Below are positions 12,901 to 27,900 of a stretch of 64,000 bases of DNA, in pieces. The number at the start of each line of letters is the position of its first letter. Within the stretch, counting starts at the first letter, position 1. The stretch is from positions 15,825,501 to 15,889,500 of the forward strand of contig CM076264.1 in assembly GCA_038380795.1 (NCBI GenBank), in the 5' to 3' direction. The DNA is from Pyrocephalus nanus (lineage: Eukaryota > Chordata > Aves > Passeriformes > Tyrannidae). Below the pieces are notes generated by a model. That model made no database searches, had not been told where the DNA came from, and was given only the letters and a program-made list of their open reading frames with translations. A program made the position numbers and the translations under genes.

Positions 12901-15900
12901 TGCAGGGTCAAATACGCAATCAAACACGCTGTCAAACATGCAATGACATACACGATGCGACGTGATCAGAGATGGGGTCGAATGTGATCAGCCACATGGA
13001 CAAGCACTTGTTCAAGCAGAGCAGAAATAAGTGATTGAATAGGGGGCCAAGCACATGACCGGCTGTGAAAAGCACATCGAGAACCCGTCAATGTGTGTTG
13101 AAGGACTTGTCAGAACACCCGACTGAAGACATGGTGTCTGAACATGTGACCTAATATCTGATCAAACAAGTGACAGAAAATAAGTTTGAGCACATCACCA
13201 ACACAACCCCGGCTCAGTGTGACAGAACACACATCTGAGCACGTCACCATACGATAAACACCCGACCAAACATGTGACCAAGCACCATGACAGATCAGCA
13301 GTAAGAGACAGACCATATGACAACACGAATGTGCCTGCAGCAGGTCATGAAGGCATAAACAGCACACATGTCCTGAGGATGCTTCTAAACAGGTTAGCAT
13401 GGGGGAATCATGCAAGCAGAATCATGAGCACATCACAAACACATGACCACCAAACAGGCGACCACCAGACAGGTGTTGCCTTTAAAACATTTTGAGAGAT
13501 AATTTTCAGGAGATAACACACTCAAAGCTTCAAGGAAATACAGAATTTTCCCACTGAGACACCAACTTCCACTACTCTTGACATTAGATTCAAAGATGAG
13601 AAGATGACACATTTTTCTGGCAGTAAATTCATTTCCTCCAGCATGTGGCTATTCATAGTCAGGGGACTTCTCTGCATGTGGAAGGTTCATGTACAAAATC
13701 TGCAAGTCACATAGCTCTGAGCAGATGGGATATAGTCTCTCTAACATGCCCCCACGATGTTAATTGGGAAAGAAATTCAATTATCTCTGCCAAGGACATT
13801 TTATCCTTCTGCTTTCTTGTTTTAATTGCAGCTATACACAAAGTCCAGCCTTTTTGTGGCCACTAATATTTCACAGACACTGGAAAAAAGTAACATAGAA
13901 TAACCCACTAAAATGACAGTTTTCACCCAAGTATTATGAGCCTATCTCACAGCTGGTTTTGTCGTGACACTTCACAATTTTCACATGACAAACTCAAACA
14001 ACTCATAATATTCAAATACAAGCAAAATCTTTTTTATGCTTACAGAATTCAGCATGCTCCGCAGCATTCCCAGTAACAAGAAGGCAGCTTCTGTGCAAAC
14101 ACTGTGTATTGAAGAGGTAACAGTGCCACAGGAGGCAGGAACTCCAAATATAAATGTCCAAATAGAGTCTAAATCAAACTGTAAGAGGTGAAAGGGAAGA
14201 AAGAATACATGAAATAATCCCCTTCTCGTATTCAATTGGATACTTTTTATTACACATACAATGCACTCTTTTGGCATTATCTAAAAAATTGTTTTGTGTC
14301 CTCCAAACTTTATCATCACAATTTTCATATGAAAGTCACATGTCACTGAAGAAAATTTCTTTCAACAATGGGTTAATGTAACTGCAACTCTTCTCAAAGT
14401 ATTTGTTTTGAAACAAAAGAGCACACATGCTGCACAGTCCCCTCAGTTTATTTCACTCAAATCTAGCAGTAAAACCCACATGGTATCCCACAGAAGAAAA
14501 AAGATAAAAACAGCACAAAAAAATCAAGTTGCAATTTCCAGCAAGTCTAAATAATTGAATCAATTAAAAAATAAAAGAGGACACAGTTCCCACCTCCTGC
14601 ACTTAGTTTTAGGAGCTGAATTTAGTTTTAACTGTGTCATATTTCAATGCTGTAAGCAGATGAGCTTCATGCCTCTACTTCACGGTAGCACAGTGTTGAA
14701 TGTGCTGTCAAGTACTGCTCTTGAGAACACAGGCAGGCAGAATACCACCTGGTCTTAAAACTTTTACTTTTCAGTTCTCACTGATAAATAAGTTTTAGCA
14801 CTGCATCCATTCTAAACAGGCAAGTCGTCTATTTCGAATGTGTCTTTTCTTCATAAAGCACTACCCTAGGTCTGTTGTAAGCTATATAAAATCTACTCAT
14901 TTACATACAATTCCAGCAAGCCCAAAATCAACCTGTTCAGAATAAGAGCAGCCAACATTTTCCAGCAATAACTGGCTTGTCTCCCTAAAGAAACCACAGA
15001 GACTTTTTGAAATAAAAGCTACTTTGTTTTGTCTGTAACCTTGTGAACTCTCTTTAACACAGCAACTCTCTACTTCTTAAAACAAAAACCACAAAAAAAC
15101 CCCCACAACCAAAAAATGCAAGCAAAAAATTATGTCCCCTTCAATGCCCACACCACATTAGACTGAAGAAGGAATCTGGTTCTCATTTGACCCCAAAAAT
15201 GGACCAGAATGATACCAGTGACAGCTAAGCCATAACAGCCTGGCTTCCACATACTCCCCAGAGTACCCTGTCCTCCCACCCCAGACAGCTCAGCACTAAA
15301 CACCACACCCTGACTGAGTCAGCTGCAGAGAAGAAGGAGGGGGTCTGGTTAATTCATTATTTTCTTTCACGACAGACAGAACTACATTTACATCTTACTA
15401 GATAATCCCTACCTGGCAACCCTGATTACACTGGCTGCTGATGACAGGCGCACTGACCTGCAGGTTTTCAGGCAGTTCAGTGACTGGCTGCTGCAGGAAA
15501 AGGGCCATGAGAAGGAAATAGAGTGCAGGTACATTAGTGTGCTTCGGGAGAAGGGACTGCAGAACGGGAAAGCCTGGGAAGTGACAAGCATCCCGGTTGA
15601 TCTCCCGGACCGTCGATCTGCCACCAGCACTCCTGCCCACATTGAACCCTAAGATGAAAAATAACACACAAAGACAACAATGTCAACAGGGAATTGCCTG
15701 TGAAGATCATGCTTACCCATGCAGTGAACTTGAGAGGGTGCCTTCTCAAACACTGATGCTGTAAAAAAACGAATGTGTGCATACAGACTGTCACACACAT
15801 ATGCCACCATTCTGCTTCAGATGACTAATTTTTTGAAACAATCAAAAAAAAAAAAAAAAGATTGCCTTCCAGTACTACACAGATGACACTGCTCCATACA

Positions 15901-18900
15901 GACTGCCTAATGCTACTACTTACACACACAGATCCATTTTCTGACTGCGACCACGATTTCTGACTTCTGAAATACCCAAACTTTTGAAAAAAGATATTTT
16001 GCTGGTTGAGAGGGAAGTTATCACCTCAATCTCAGTTACAGATTTATATTACCAAGCAGCAATTCCATGGCCCATTTAAGTCTACGGGCAGCCAATTTTT
16101 CTCCAAAGATGTCTCAGGGGCATCTTATTTCAGATGTTTTGTTAATGATTAATCAGCTGGTATTAAGCATTAAATGCTCTTATTTTGTGCCTTATTCTAA
16201 TTTAAGTGCTGCCAGAGCCACCTTTTGTGACCCTGCTGCTACCTAGGTATTTGAATTTCCTCTAATGAAAAAAAAATCCCAAAACATCAGGATGGCAGAA
16301 GCTCTTATTTTCAAGTAATGAAGAAGGCAGGAAGACAGTTCAGTTTCCCCATCAGCAGAGTGAGCTATTCTTCTGACACTGCCAGAGGTCAGGTTGTTTT
16401 TCTGAGACTCAAATAGAAGATATGCTTTCCACCAGAAACCGTCTTTTTAAACAGAAAATATCTATCAGGAATCAGACCAATGAAATCTGTGCCACAAAGT
16501 TGCAGGAATTCCATCCGTAACCTTCAACAAAAATGGCTCGTATTTCATTCCATGAGAAATTTTGGAGCCAATATGTTATGATTTACTAAAAAATACAGGG
16601 TAAAAAAAATTAGATAATCTGTCACTATCAGTTGATAAGACACAGGTTTAAAAATATCTGTTTGGACACAGTCTGGGCTGGATTCAGTGAAGTGATACTA
16701 TAATAAGAAAAACGGGAAAACTCTACAAATGGTCTTCAAATGTGATTGTATATCAAAATCTTATTGAGAGAGATTTTGTGACTGAAGAAAGTGTTTATGT
16801 TACTGGACGTTTAAAGCAGATACTGAATAAACAACAGTCTATTCCCTAAGATATCAAGGGTTTTCAAGTTTTTAAGGCACAACCATGCAAGGGAAATGCT
16901 TGCACAAAAATTGTTTCTTAAACAAAATACAGAACATTAATGAAAAACTAGTCAAACAACAGGTGCTTTTTGTGATAACAATAAATATTTGCATGTGTTA
17001 TATGGCTTCAGAAACACTGTTTTCCCTAATCTTCCTAATTATTAATGCAAATCATTATTAATGCAAAGAACCATCCTATGCTCCTAGCTGAATATCCCAA
17101 GGGTTATATTATGGGAAACTGTAAACATACAAACTTGACAGTTTTATTTATGTAGAAAAATAACAAGATAGCATACTTTGAAACCTATCAAAGAGACAAA
17201 GCAGAAAAAAACATTTTAAAAATATTTTTATACTTTCATTTCAGGAAGAGCCCTCTTCCTGAAATAAGATCACTTTCATCAACACTTCACAATTATTTCT
17301 TTATAATAAACCAATTCAGAAAAGCCCTTTGGTGCAGAAACAGCTAATATACTGCTGCAACACAGAGAAGTGGCTCCTTGTACAGTTATTTTAGAAACAG
17401 CATTAAATTGAAAGTACTATGATACCAGTGCCCTGGTCTACTCAAGCTCCTGAAAGACTCCCATTTAACATCAATCAGCATGTTTGCACCAGGGCCTGAA
17501 TGGACATTCATCTAAAAAATTCCATCTTATCTGGACTGAAAAAAAACCCCAGGTCCACGGGAAATTGCTGCTATGCCTGTCTACAAAGAACTGACATCCA
17601 TTACTTCAGGTGTTTGGAGATGTGTTTCAGACAGCTGAGAGATGCTCAAAATGGGTCCTGTAGTCTAAAGTCTGTACACTGAATTCTAGATCACATGGGG
17701 TAACTGAGAGGTCTGATAACCCTGATAAATGAGGCTTTAAGAACGTGCAAAAAAAGTCTTTAATAAGACAGAGAGCATGTTTGCATATGGACAAACATAG
17801 GAGAGGGAAAGAAACCTTGAGATGATACCACGAACACAGGAATTCCTAAGGTAACAGAAGTCCAAACAGGTAAATCTGATTGACACAGAACTCACTAGAC
17901 AAAGCAGCTCAGGTATAACACCACACAGTGCTCTAACTAACAAAAGTAAACAAACCAGTAAATTTTACTGAATCTTTGTCAGCTGTGTACACAAGGTGCT
18001 ATGCTATACTACCTTTGCATCTATAGCTCAGACATGCCTGCCTACGGGACATATTTAACCTTACCATGATGATAACAGAAAAAAACAATTGGCTGCACAG
18101 GCCTTGTGCAGATGACAAGCCAGAACTGAACTACAATGACATCTATGCAGTGTCAACTGGAGGGCAGTTTTGTAAAACCACTCCCTTTTGCCTAGGAAAC
18201 CTTAACTCTTAGTTTTAAGAAAAACGAGGAGCAGAAGATTCTGACTGCAGCAGAAACAGTAAGAGAAAGGATGTACCTCCCAGACAGCATCCACACAATA
18301 ACCCCCCTTCTCAACACATGAGCACAGACCCTCCCAGTAACCCCTAAATCCCACGAGGCTGAGATGCGTACCTAGCACAGTACCAATCTTATTGGTCAGG
18401 ACAGAATCCGTCTGATCCAGCCAGCCTCCACCACTGAGACCCTCCTTAAACTTGATAAGGATGGACTGATTACTCAACAGGACCACAAGAATTCGCATGG
18501 CTGCTGTGACTGTGGTGGAATGCAGATGTTCTTCCATAAACATCATAATCCAATCAAAACCCAGTGTCTTGACCAGTTCTTCACAAGCCCTAAGTAAAGA
18601 GAGTAAAAAAAGAAAAGGTCACATTTTACAGCATTTAGTTTCCTACTAGACAGCAAAAAACAATGTCCTTCAGTGCAGGGCAAACTTCAAGAGCAAATTC
18701 AGATCTATCAAAGAGTTAACTGAATCATTGGGTAAGTTTGCTACAAACACAAAATGTCACTCATTGAATCTTGTTAAGATGGAATAGGTAAGTTGTATTT
18801 ATTTAGAAGAAAGGAAAAACTAACTACAGCTCCTGGGACTATTATACTGCATGATATTTCTCTAATTGTTGCTTGTGATAACAAATGTGGAATTCTGAAC

Positions 18901-21900
18901 TGGAAACTTTTTGCTAAGCCACACAGGAAGCGTTCACAAGTCTTCTTAATAAACTGGTATTAAAAAAAGTGAAGGAAGGTTGTTTGTTTGGTTTTATTAC
19001 AGGAAGAGTTGCTTGGAAATATTTGAAAATATGTGGGGGTTTTCCCCTTTTTTTAAAGCAGTATTCCTGAAAAGCTTAAACAGGTTTGGGTTGTGTGTCC
19101 ATCAATGCTGAGTCAATCACTACATAACTACAGACTCCATATTCCCAAAATGCTACCAAGAGACTCCAGACAGACTACTGGGTTGAAAGCTGTATTTTGT
19201 CAAGGTTTAACTTGAGAGTGATTCAGTGTTTCTTCTCCAACTTCCCATATGACTCTATGGGCTCATTAAACTAAAGTATTATTCTTCCCTCACGTGCAAT
19301 TTTAAGTAACTAAGGGGCATTCTACTGTCAATGATCCCAACAATAACCCCTCCTGGAGCCGTTTGATCTCAACCAAATGAGAAGCTGATTACCCCAGTTC
19401 TCTAAAACGCCAAGTTTTCTCTTTGACAGATTTTATTTTCTCTATAGTCATACACAAACGTATGAGAAAACAGCACCATGAATCACGTATTCCATTCCTA
19501 CTAGCATACTTAAAGGTAATTCAGTGAATCAAATGGCGGCCATGTAATTCTCACCCTTGAAACAAAAAATTATAACCTTTCTCTACCTCAAGGGGCTCTT
19601 TTGTACTTACTGCAAATTAACAGTTGTCTTTTCTTTAGATGTATATAGAAGCTTCAAAAGGATATCTAAAAGCCTGTTCCGTAGCAGAATAAGATTAGCT
19701 GAAACAAGTCCTCCAAAATCATCCTCTGTTCCTAAATATTATGAAAACCAAAAAAATAAAGACAAAATCAGGTTTTTGGAACTTGGGCATTTTAAAGGCT
19801 ATTCATAAATTCCATCCATAAGCTAAGGAAGGTGTACTTAAGTGCACATACACTGCTGAGAAGTGTTTGGTGCCCCATTACCATTGTCCCACACAGTTTG
19901 GGCAGTTTGAAGAACAGGCAAAAGGGGATCACAATTCCTCAGCAAATAATCTAAAGTGGTCACTTCTGGCAGGCAGAGATACAAAAACAGTCAAACACCA
20001 CCCCCTTCACATTCCCCTCCCTGCTCTCGAAACTGCATAACATGGTAACTAAATGAACATTTAGCATTTTGAAAGCTGGGTGGGTGGGGGTGGGAATCCT
20101 GATACTTCCCAAATCCCTCCAAATCTAAGAAATGGAGAGAAAAAATAGTGTCCTTTTCTTTCAACAGATCCCCAAGCTCATCATCAGTTGAAAAACACAC
20201 TTTCTGCAGCCAAGCCAATCTATGCAGCTCAGGACTAGCTTCACAGTTATTTTTGCAAATCCCTCTTTCTTATACTATCAGAGGAGGGCCATGCTTTTAC
20301 ATTAATTAAAATCAATAAAATCACAACTTGAGGCAACATGTGCAAAAATAAAGACAGATAAATGGATACTTTCTGAGCCAAGGTTGTGTGCACAAGATGC
20401 AGACAGAAAACATCTTCTGTGGCAGAAATACAGCAAAACTGGTGAACACCACTAGCCTAAAAATTTCTCGTCCTCTGCCTCAAAAGCTTCTCTCTCCATT
20501 CCTGCCACATCCTGAATTTCTCCCCAAGGTTCTTCAGTCCCCCAGACAGGCAAAAAACAGCTCAGGCTGTGGTTAGCCTGGGACAAAAAAATCACGACTG
20601 GCCTGTAGTGAGAACACCAATCCAGATCTCTCTCCAATATCCACAACCTCTTTTTTTATTAAAAAACTCAAACTTATTCATCTTTCAGACGACAGAAAGC
20701 AAAAGTATTGAGAAGGAAGAGGTGAGGCACAGCAGAATAATGATGAATCCCACTGGACCACAGAATGGTTTGGGTTGGAAGGGAGCTTTAAAAATCATGT
20801 AGTTCCAAACTCCTCTGCTATAGGCAGGGACACCTTTCAGTAGAGCAGGTTGCTCAAAGCCCCATCCAACTTCCAAGGATGGGGCATCCACAACTTCTCC
20901 AGGCAACCTGTTCCAGAGCCTCACCACCTGATAGTAAAGAATTTGTTCCTAATATCTAATCTAAACCTACTTTCAGTTTAAAGCCATTCCCCCTTATCCC
21001 ATCACTAGTGAGAAGTCTCTCTGCAGAATGTGCAAACTGTCTCAACCTTATTCTTCAGGAAACCAGACCAATAAAACTAAAGCAGAAATACTTCTCTCTC
21101 ATTTGTCCCTCTTCACCAGTATATTCCCAAGAGATGCAGAAATATAGGATCTTTAGGTACACCTTCTAGTTATTTGGGTGACATCTGCTGTGGGACTAAA
21201 GCTTTTCTGTTCAAGGAGACTGACTGAAAATGCAACTGCATAAGCCTTTTATCTTTAGGAAAACAAGGGCAGAAATGGTCTCAAAACAACTCAATGTAAA
21301 AATTATTGAAGGACAGTAACATTTTTTTTTTGGCTAAGAAAAATAACTAGGCTGTCTCAATTCTTTCACTTCTTCCACACCTGGAGGGAAGATGCACTTA
21401 GTAACCAGCTGTCTTTTTTTTTCCCCTGTCCCCACAAAGAAGCAGAGATGCACAGCTGATTTGTAGGAGCAAGTGAAGGAAAGAGAACAAAACCATACAG
21501 TGTTAAATGAAGGAAACAAAATAAAAGTAAACAGGTTTTGCTCTGCTTTGCACTCAGTACTGAAAACCATACCAGTACTAACTGGCAGCCAAGTTATAAC
21601 AAAATTACAACATTGCTAATGACAATATTTCTACATTTCATGTGTTCAAGCACAGAAGAGATCACAAAGTATTTTTATTCTACTGCTTCTAAGCGATGTC
21701 AACACTTACCACTGTCAAGCTTCTCTTCATTGTTTATTTCCATGACCACAAACTTCTCACAGACTGCAAACGTAGGTAAAGTGGAAGAGATGAACTGTCC
21801 AAACCTTGATGTATATAGAAAAAACATCACTCATTGATATGACAGATGCACTCTCATCTATCAATAATTCACCTTAAATATAAAACTGTGACACTAGTGA

Positions 21901-24900
21901 CAGGGTGATATCCAGAAATGTCAGCTTTCTCACATCTAAAGATTGAGGAAAATCGTCTCTAATCAAAGTAACTAGCCAAAACCCAAATTAACTTGTAGTA
22001 ATTAACAGAATCTTTGCAGACAAGTGTGCAGGTAAGGGACCCAGAAAATGCTAAGATTCAAGAAAGATGATATCTCAAACAGAGTTACCACCAAGTCCTA
22101 GTAAAACAAACACCTTAAGTTAAAGAGAGGGGAACAAAAACATTATTCTCAACCCCCTAGAGATGAACAATTATTTCATCAATTATTACAGTGATTACTC
22201 AACTCTGGAATAACATTTATGTCTATAGCTTGAGGTTATGTAACACAAGGTCATGGGTTTCTATGACAAGACGTTGATGTAGTCAAAAAAAGGAGATGCA
22301 ATATATTCCTCTTTCTGCTGCAACTAACCTTAAATGATCCCTAGCCAGTGTAACTTTTCCAGAGTTATGCAATATTTTTCATTTTTCATTTCCAGGAAGA
22401 AAAACAAGGAAAATTCAGACAGACATCCTACAATCTGTTCTGTAATCATTTAAGCTTAAAATCAATGGTTTTATTCTGAATCATTTTTTTTGTTCTGTAT
22501 AATTAAAACAAAGACAGGTCAGGTGTTTAGGTTGAGGCTTCTTATACCTTTAATTGTACTTAAAGTGAGAAGCTGAAAACATGACCACTCATATGCAAAG
22601 AACTTCCAAGCCCTGCAATATTTTATCCATTTTATTTATAATGAAATAGGAGATCAGAAAAATCAAGTTATCAAGGGTTTCAACTAATTTTAAAGCATTT
22701 CAAATACTCCTGTATGTATGAATTGCAATAATTTGTGTAGTTTCCATCATTCTGAATTAATGGTACCGTATCTGACAGTCTTAAATATTTTTTTTTATAC
22801 CATGATGATTAAGAAAAAATCTGTAACTAAACCTTTCACTCAGGATAGTAATTAAAACTGCACTTTAACCTGAAGTATCATTATAGCTCATCTCAAGTAA
22901 TAATGGTATTTAAGAGAAGTGCTCAGTGCTTCACATGAACAAGGGAGCTGCAATTCAGCACCTTTAACTTCTGCCCTGTAGAACATTAAGCCAGTTTGCT
23001 AATCCAGTCATACCTGATCAAACTGAAAATAATATGCAAATCAAGGCTTTAACATACTGGCTATGTCTAGTTCAGTCTAGTTCTTCGAGAAGCAAAAAAA
23101 GAATCAGTACATGAGCATTCCATGTTACACGCTCCATGGTCATATGATCATTTAGTATTTTTGACAGAGATCACTAACATAATAAAGACAAGAAAGAGAG
23201 AATTATCAGTGGTGTGGGCTACCTGAGTAAGTCATAGCTGCTGGGGAAGCCTTGAAGCAAAAAGCTCAGCACATTACTAATTGCAGCAATCGTGGGCTGG
23301 GACAGAGACATGTCTCGAAGAGTCAGGAGCAGTCTTGGGATGAGCTGAAATTCCCTCATTAACTTTGCATTCTTTGCTGCTTCGCTGGAAGAAGGAAAGA
23401 AAGGAGGTGGCAATATAAAATTAATTGGGGCATCCTCTACATATTACCTAATCCTGTAAATTCTATTACCAGGCTTGCATTGGCTCATACCTTGACTCTG
23501 TGAGAAGTTCAATGAAGTGCTCAAATAATGACAGATGAAGCTCGTAGGGTGCATGAAGCCAGACCTGAAATACAGAACAAACAATAATGTGTCTGATGCA
23601 CAAACTGACTTCAAGAATAAAAATGGACATTAAAGTACCAAAGGTTATGAAAGGCTTGAAGAGATTAAAACCATTCCTGGCCATAAAGAAACACACACTT
23701 CCAAACATTTGTATTCTCTGTCAGCATATCATGCTGAAAACTTCCAAAGAGTCCTAGACAAAAAGTTACACAACTTTCTGGAACACCTCTTCAAACAGAT
23801 GGTGCAAAGCAGTTATCAGGGCTGATGTCAAATGCTGTGTTAAGTTTATTTGGCTTAACTGAAGATTTTTGTCTTTGTAAAATTAACTTACTATCTTCTG
23901 CCTAGATTAAACCCAAGGTCTTCTCTGATTTTGATTTTTTTCCCCCAGCATTTCCTGCATTTAAATTATTTAGATTCTCTATAAAAAAAAAAAAAACAAA
24001 AAACAACAAACCAAACCAAACAATTGTTCAATCAATAGAAGAAATAAAAGATATAAAACCCAGAAAGCTCAAAGTTATAGCTGCAAATCTTAAAACTGAC
24101 TTGCTATAGAACAAAGCATAATTAATACTCGTGCTCTGGTGTATAAAACCGGCTTAAATGGAAAGCTTTCTAGCTTTTGCTTTTCTTCTAACCTTATAAT
24201 CTAAAATGATGAGAACAAATCTTTTAATTTTCCTGTTCTGCATGAGTAAGAACATCTAATTTATCCAATTTAAGTGGAATGCTTGGGTCACTGATTTCTG
24301 AATGCAGAAGAAATAAATAATTAAAAAAACCCCAACCCACAAACAAAAAAAACCAACTAAGCCAAAAAAATTTTCTTCTTAGTACTCACAGACCTACTGC
24401 CTTAACATTTTTATTTTTTTTTTAATCTGTTGAGTGTATTAATTCTCCAGTTGTTCTTGGTCTTCAGGGAAAAAAGAGACAGGCACAAACTAAACAACAT
24501 GAAATTGGACCTTCTGTAGTTGCTTCTGAGTGACTATACACTATTGATAAAATTTCTCAGCTGGTTCTTTTACAGGGAAAAGAAAACAAAAAGGGAAAAA
24601 AAAAAGAGAGAAGAGTACTCTTCAGCAGAATTCATTTACAGCCTCACTATAGGAGCTGGGCTGTGATTCACACTCTTCTCTGCTAAGCGTTCACCTAACT
24701 TAAGATCTCTACAACAAACATCATCTCTTGCAGATGCAGTAACTTCTATTAAGTTTATGTTTAATATTCTGCAGACAAAGGAAGCATTTTGTAACTTACA
24801 AGGTTTGTTAAAGATCAACTAGTTACATGATACTGAAAAACCTATGTTTAGACACAGCACAAGCTTATTCCTAGTTTTAACATTACACTTTAAAAAAAAA

Positions 24901-27900
24901 AGGAAAAAAAAATGGAAACTTCGTTGGATGACAAATTTCCTCTGTTTCAGAACCCCACTAAGGTTAAAAAACCCGAGGCTCATTTCTTCTTCCTATGGGC
25001 TGCAATTAGAGCATATTGTTGATTTTGACAAGTGGGGGCATTGGGTGACTTGAAGAGGTCGAGAAAAAGCAAACTTAACAAGACCAGCTGATTTTATTAA
25101 AATAAATGCTATAGTAAGCAGCAGGAGCTTTTTTCATAGACTAGACCCTTCCATAAGGTTTCCAGGAGTGCTCTGAAATACTCAAATAGACATCTTAAAA
25201 AAGGAGGTAGGTAAGTCTGTAAAGTCATTTGTGCAAGATGGACTTGTGATATTAAGTCAGTACCTATAACTAGCTTAGCAGTGGTAGTAGTATTTTTATT
25301 TATTTATTTTGGTATATGTGAGTCAGAATTCTTCTACTCAGTCTGTGCTAGGTACAGATAATACCAAAGGAGCAAACGGTAAAGAACGAGATCTACGAAT
25401 TGTTTATCAGCCTCTACCACATCAGAATTTCCCTCTGAACTTTGCTACTTTCCTTAATTTACCAAAACAACACTTAAATATTTCACAGGTCATGAAAGAA
25501 GAATTTTAACTCCCTTACTACTCCCTGCAGGAGATATATGATATATATTCAGTGCATCTTTCATGCCTTGATATGTGCACTGCAGTAGAACACAAAGGTT
25601 AAAAGAAGTTGATGAACCAAGAACTAAAATGTATCCTCTAGAACAACAAAAAGCAGAAACATTGGTGGAACCCATTCAGTGCTCCTGCAGTGATTCAAGC
25701 CATTTCAGCAGGAAAAGTCACCAATAATCTTGTTGCTCAGCTGCTTTACTGTACTAAGCAATAAACAGTAAGTTCTCAGGATAACAACCTAGTTTGCTGT
25801 GGTTCAATATTTAAGGTAATCACTATCCAGCATCATCACCACTTCTCTGTGCAGCTTTACGTACTTCAAAATCACAGAGCAGATCCTGGAAGGCAGCAGA
25901 ATTTGGAATAATGGATGTCTCGTGCCCGCTATCAACAGTTCCCACCAAGGAAAAGGTCAGATGGAGGATGTGGCTGTTCAGAAGGGATCGTTTCTTTTTT
26001 AGCAGCATCGCCAGCAACTGGAACAAGTAAACAGAAAAGGAATTAGCAGCCAATGAGCACACAGCAATGTTGTCTAAGCACAAAAAGTACAGATGAATGT
26101 CTGCATCCCTTCTTAGAAGGTCCTTAAAGTACACCTGATAAAAGAGCTTGAAAGTGGCATTACAGCTGGCTACAAAAGGGGCACGTCCAGGACACCCTCC
26201 AGCTCATAAAACATCTGTTTTACACTGCAGACAGTATTTAGGCCCTGAGGATTAGGGGCACACACAAACACACCTCTCAGCTCTCTGGTAGTCGTCACAG
26301 TTTAAGAATCTCTCCCAAACCACACTATTTGGTGATGTCAATACAAGTGGAATGTAAGGTCATATGTGATGATCCACTGACTACTTGCGGTACAAGGAGG
26401 ACACTGTCTCGGTTTGTTTGGTCAAAAGTAAGCCAAGGTCTGCAACAGGCTACTTGGAAAAATATGTTTTGACGTAACTACACCAGGCATTAGCACTACA
26501 GGGTCTGTAAATGCACTGCCCAAACCACAGAACTTTCCATTTCAGTAAAGCAGTCTTCACGAGGAACATAAAATTCATTGCTCATGTGAAGATCTTTTCA
26601 AATCAGTCAACCAATCCTTCTGCATAACTGACTGCCCTTTCCCCATCCTGATGGAGAAGTAATAGGTCTTGAAAGTAAACAGCGTCATCAACTATAAAGT
26701 CTGTGCAGTCTCCTCAGAACAATGATTCTGGGAGTCTACTTATTGGTCTTCATGTGTCCCTATCGTCCTCTCTTGCTGGCAGATCAGAGAGACAGAAGGC
26801 TTGCAGAGGTGGGTTCAAAAATCATGGATAAAAAATTACCTAAGTACCACAGTTGTGCTCTTATGTGCTGTTAATGAAGGCTCAGTTTCACCAAAGCAGC
26901 CAAACGTGCACAACGACTTAGAAAAAAAATTTCCCCCCTCTCCTTTAAAAGCCATCCTAAATAACTCATCTGTGCTAATTAGCCAAGAGCTCAGTAAACT
27001 TAAGAACAGAAACTCAAGTTACCACAACACAACAGGGAATTTCCATGGGAACTGCTGTGACAGACAGTGAAATTCAATCAGTGTGATCTGTTTTAAGACG
27101 TTTCTTACATACCTGATAACCCCTGATTCTTTCCATCTCTTTGCTGGCCAGTGGATTGCTCTTTACCACACAGACCAAGGCCTTTACAGCTGCATACAAC
27201 CCTTCCACATCTGATGCCATGGCTACAAGTCCCAGAATAGCAGCAGCTCCACCAATGTACTGCAGTGTAGTGGCAACAGGCTTGGGCACAAATGTTCTTA
27301 CTCCTAAGTATAGGTAGAGAAAATATATCAGAATAAAATAAAATATAATGACTTAAGGTAAAGTAATTAAGTATATTTTCATAACAACACATCATACAAA
27401 TAAAACAAGCATCCTATGTTAGCAAAAAAAAAGGTAACAGTATATCCATGGAATAAAAAAATGTTCAATAAATATAACAATGCACCATTCATCAATTACA
27501 CAATTTATCTTCTAGACCTAAGTTCTTATTGACAAGTAATTAATCGTTTTTAAACATAATTCTCCAGTACTCAACTCACCCAAATACCCTATCAAAGCTG
27601 CACCAATGGAGCGTGCTGGTCCATTCAAATGCCCTGCTGAGTTATGGAGCAGCTTCACAGGCGTGGCATTTTCATGAGAAGAAATCGCCAGCTGAAGGAA
27701 ACCAAGAAAAAAAAGCAAGGGCTGAAGTGAAGATTTTTTTTTAATGCAAGCCTAGACATAACTTGTATATTTTCCTCCTGTGATAAGGAGTAATATATAA
27801 AAAAACCTAACTAGAGTCATAGTTAAGTTAACAGAAATCTCCAGTCTCCAAAGTTTAGGGAAGATGAATCTAACTTCTAAAACAATCCCACCAGCCCATA

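Noticed and set aside
13110..13415. 101-codon minus-strand frame rich in Cys and His
   Set aside because: It lies wholly in the 12-bp-unit minisatellite; the periodic composition, not coding, keeps it open.
25823..25864. 14 extra codons after the exon 18 donor
   Set aside because: The GTACGT donor and the Val codon that opens exon 19 match the family; the extension is chance read-through.
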